Shown: piece by piece, positions 62,869 to 64,000 of the stretch
How positions within the stretch are numbered: position 1 is the first letter of the stretch
Layout: every line of letters begins with the position of its first letter
NCBI GenBank assembly: GCA_023014485.1
Contig: JAJOZX010005517.1
Location: forward strand, 38,501-102,500
From: Bathynomus jamesi
Lineage: Eukaryota > Arthropoda > Malacostraca > Isopoda > Cirolanidae
Length of the DNA stretch: 64,000 nt
Direction: 5' to 3'
The notes under the pieces: model-generated
What the model saw: the letters and a program-made list of their open reading frames with translations, nothing else
What the model was told of the DNA's origin: nothing
The model's database searches: none
Position numbers and translations under genes: made by a program

Positions 62869-64000
62869 ATCATTAACTTTTATGAACTAAGACTAATATT
62901 TTACTAGTCATGTCAAGGCATTTCACAGTGTTTTTTTTTACAAATTTTAATGCTGATAAAAGAATTCTGCTCCTATTTACAATCTGAATAAATTTACAAA
63001 TCATGTTTATGCTAACATGATATATGTATAAGCGTGACACAGCTACCATGGTGACTGTATGCTTCTAATTACATGTTAATTTAAAAAAACATTTCACAAT
63101 ATTCATAATTAGCTTTACAACTACATAGGCCGATGTTCTATTCTAATTCTAAGCAATTCTTTTACTTAGTTACCGAAGACATCTGAAGTCTTTTAAATTA
63201 GATGTCTGTGGAGAGGAAGAACTAAATTACTCCCAAATCCTTCCGTCAGTGGCATATCTATGACGTCCTAAAGACGCTACGATAACCATTAATGGTTGGT
63301 TGATCTGTTTTATGTCCTTCGTCCAACTGAGGACACTGAAATCGGAACCAATAATGTGTAAAGGGAACAGATTTCATGTTTTTTTTCACAGTTTTTTGTT
63401 ACGTTAAAGATTCTTGAGGTATTAGTTTCCATACTGAAATACAGAATGTTGAAATTAGTGAACATAGTTGATCCAATTTGAATTGTATTAAAGAATAAAT
63501 GTTACATAATACACGTGATGTTAATTCTGATTGTTCGTTTATTCTATATTATTTATTTCCCGTTAAAAAAATGAATTAGAATGAAAAGATTAAAGAATTA
63601 AAGAGGTGAATATATTTCTCAAAAGAATGAGTCCTTTCTACCAATTTATACAGAATACGATATGATTTAACTTCCTGAATATAATGTCCTTTTGTCTGTG
63701 GAATTCATTCTTTTTTGAAAATATTTAAAATCAAGAAGGGAATTGACCAAATTTCTTTAACAATTTACATCACTATTTCTTAAACTTGATGGTGATCCTG
63801 TTCTAGTCTTCAAATAAAAATGTTTTAAATTAGAATGTCAGAAGACATGTTTTAATATCAATTCGTTTTGTATCGGCGTTAATTCAAACTGCATTGCAAT
63901 AATATGCAATAAAAACCACTTTCGAACTTAAAACTTTTTTTTTTGGAAACTTTGGATCGGAACTCGGAACGCACTCGGAACTTAACATAAGTTTGATAAA
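62869..64000. other. Unique AT-rich sequence to the window end
   Basis: No coding region, RNA gene or satellite is recognised. A perfect 14-bp palindrome, AACCATTAATGGTT, lies at 63,284-63,297. A short TACCATGGTGACTGT at 63,044 resembles TACCATGGTGAGTGT at 62,290, probably by chance. Confidence 0.5.

Noticed and set aside
63041..63060. Second Kozak-like site CTACCATGGTGACTG, similar to 62,290
   Set aside because: The similarity is about 15 bp with no flanking homology and no GT donor consensus (GTGACT). Probably chance.
59926..64000. tRNA, rRNA or other structured RNA genes in the unique flank
   Set aside because: I saw no cloverleaf with A and B boxes and no conserved rRNA segments. The AT-rich palindromes are microsatellites.

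Overview
The window is eukaryotic nuclear satellite DNA with one array edge in it. Nothing looks prokaryotic: there are no dense ORFs, no operons and no rRNA or tRNA. The right flank is AT-rich and full of (TA)n and compound (AC)(AT)(GT) microsatellites, as in many metazoan genomes. I think an invertebrate is likely, but the species cannot be read from the sequence.

Layout. (1) Positions 1 to about 41,142 hold a forward tandem array. Its basic higher-order unit is about 551 bp and consists of a 242-bp B monomer, a 238-bp A monomer and a 71-73-bp linker; some linkers carry an extra 38-bp copy, giving units near 590 bp. A and B are diverged versions of one monomer. Each is itself built of about 38-42-bp subrepeats that begin ATTGG or ATTGA and usually carry GGGTGTG. 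Above the 551-bp level there are block duplications, the clearest being a tandem 3.98-kb block at about 6,660-14,620. (2) At about 41,140 the array flips orientation, and 41,143 to about 54,900 carries the same family in reverse complement. (3) From about 54,900 to 59,925 the repeats are older and more diverged, and are mostly one monomer plus linker every ~315 bp instead of the A/B dimer. (4) From about 59,925 to 64,000 the DNA is unique and AT-rich. It holds one plausible coding fragment of 61 codons at 60,108-60,293, several long (TA)n tracts and a large (AC)n(AT)n(GT)n palindrome.

There is no convincing complete gene. The short ORFs inside the array are the same few repeat frames recurring and are not annotated. 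What stands out is the hierarchical structure and its age gradient: a homogenised dimeric core next to a diverged, mostly monomeric edge, a layout known from alpha satellite. The orientation switch stands out too. So does the dense and regular placement of CCAAT-box (NF-Y-like), E-box, T-box-like and TATA-like motifs in every unit, which could make the array a transcription-factor sink or a promoter of satellite RNA. That functional reading is inference only.
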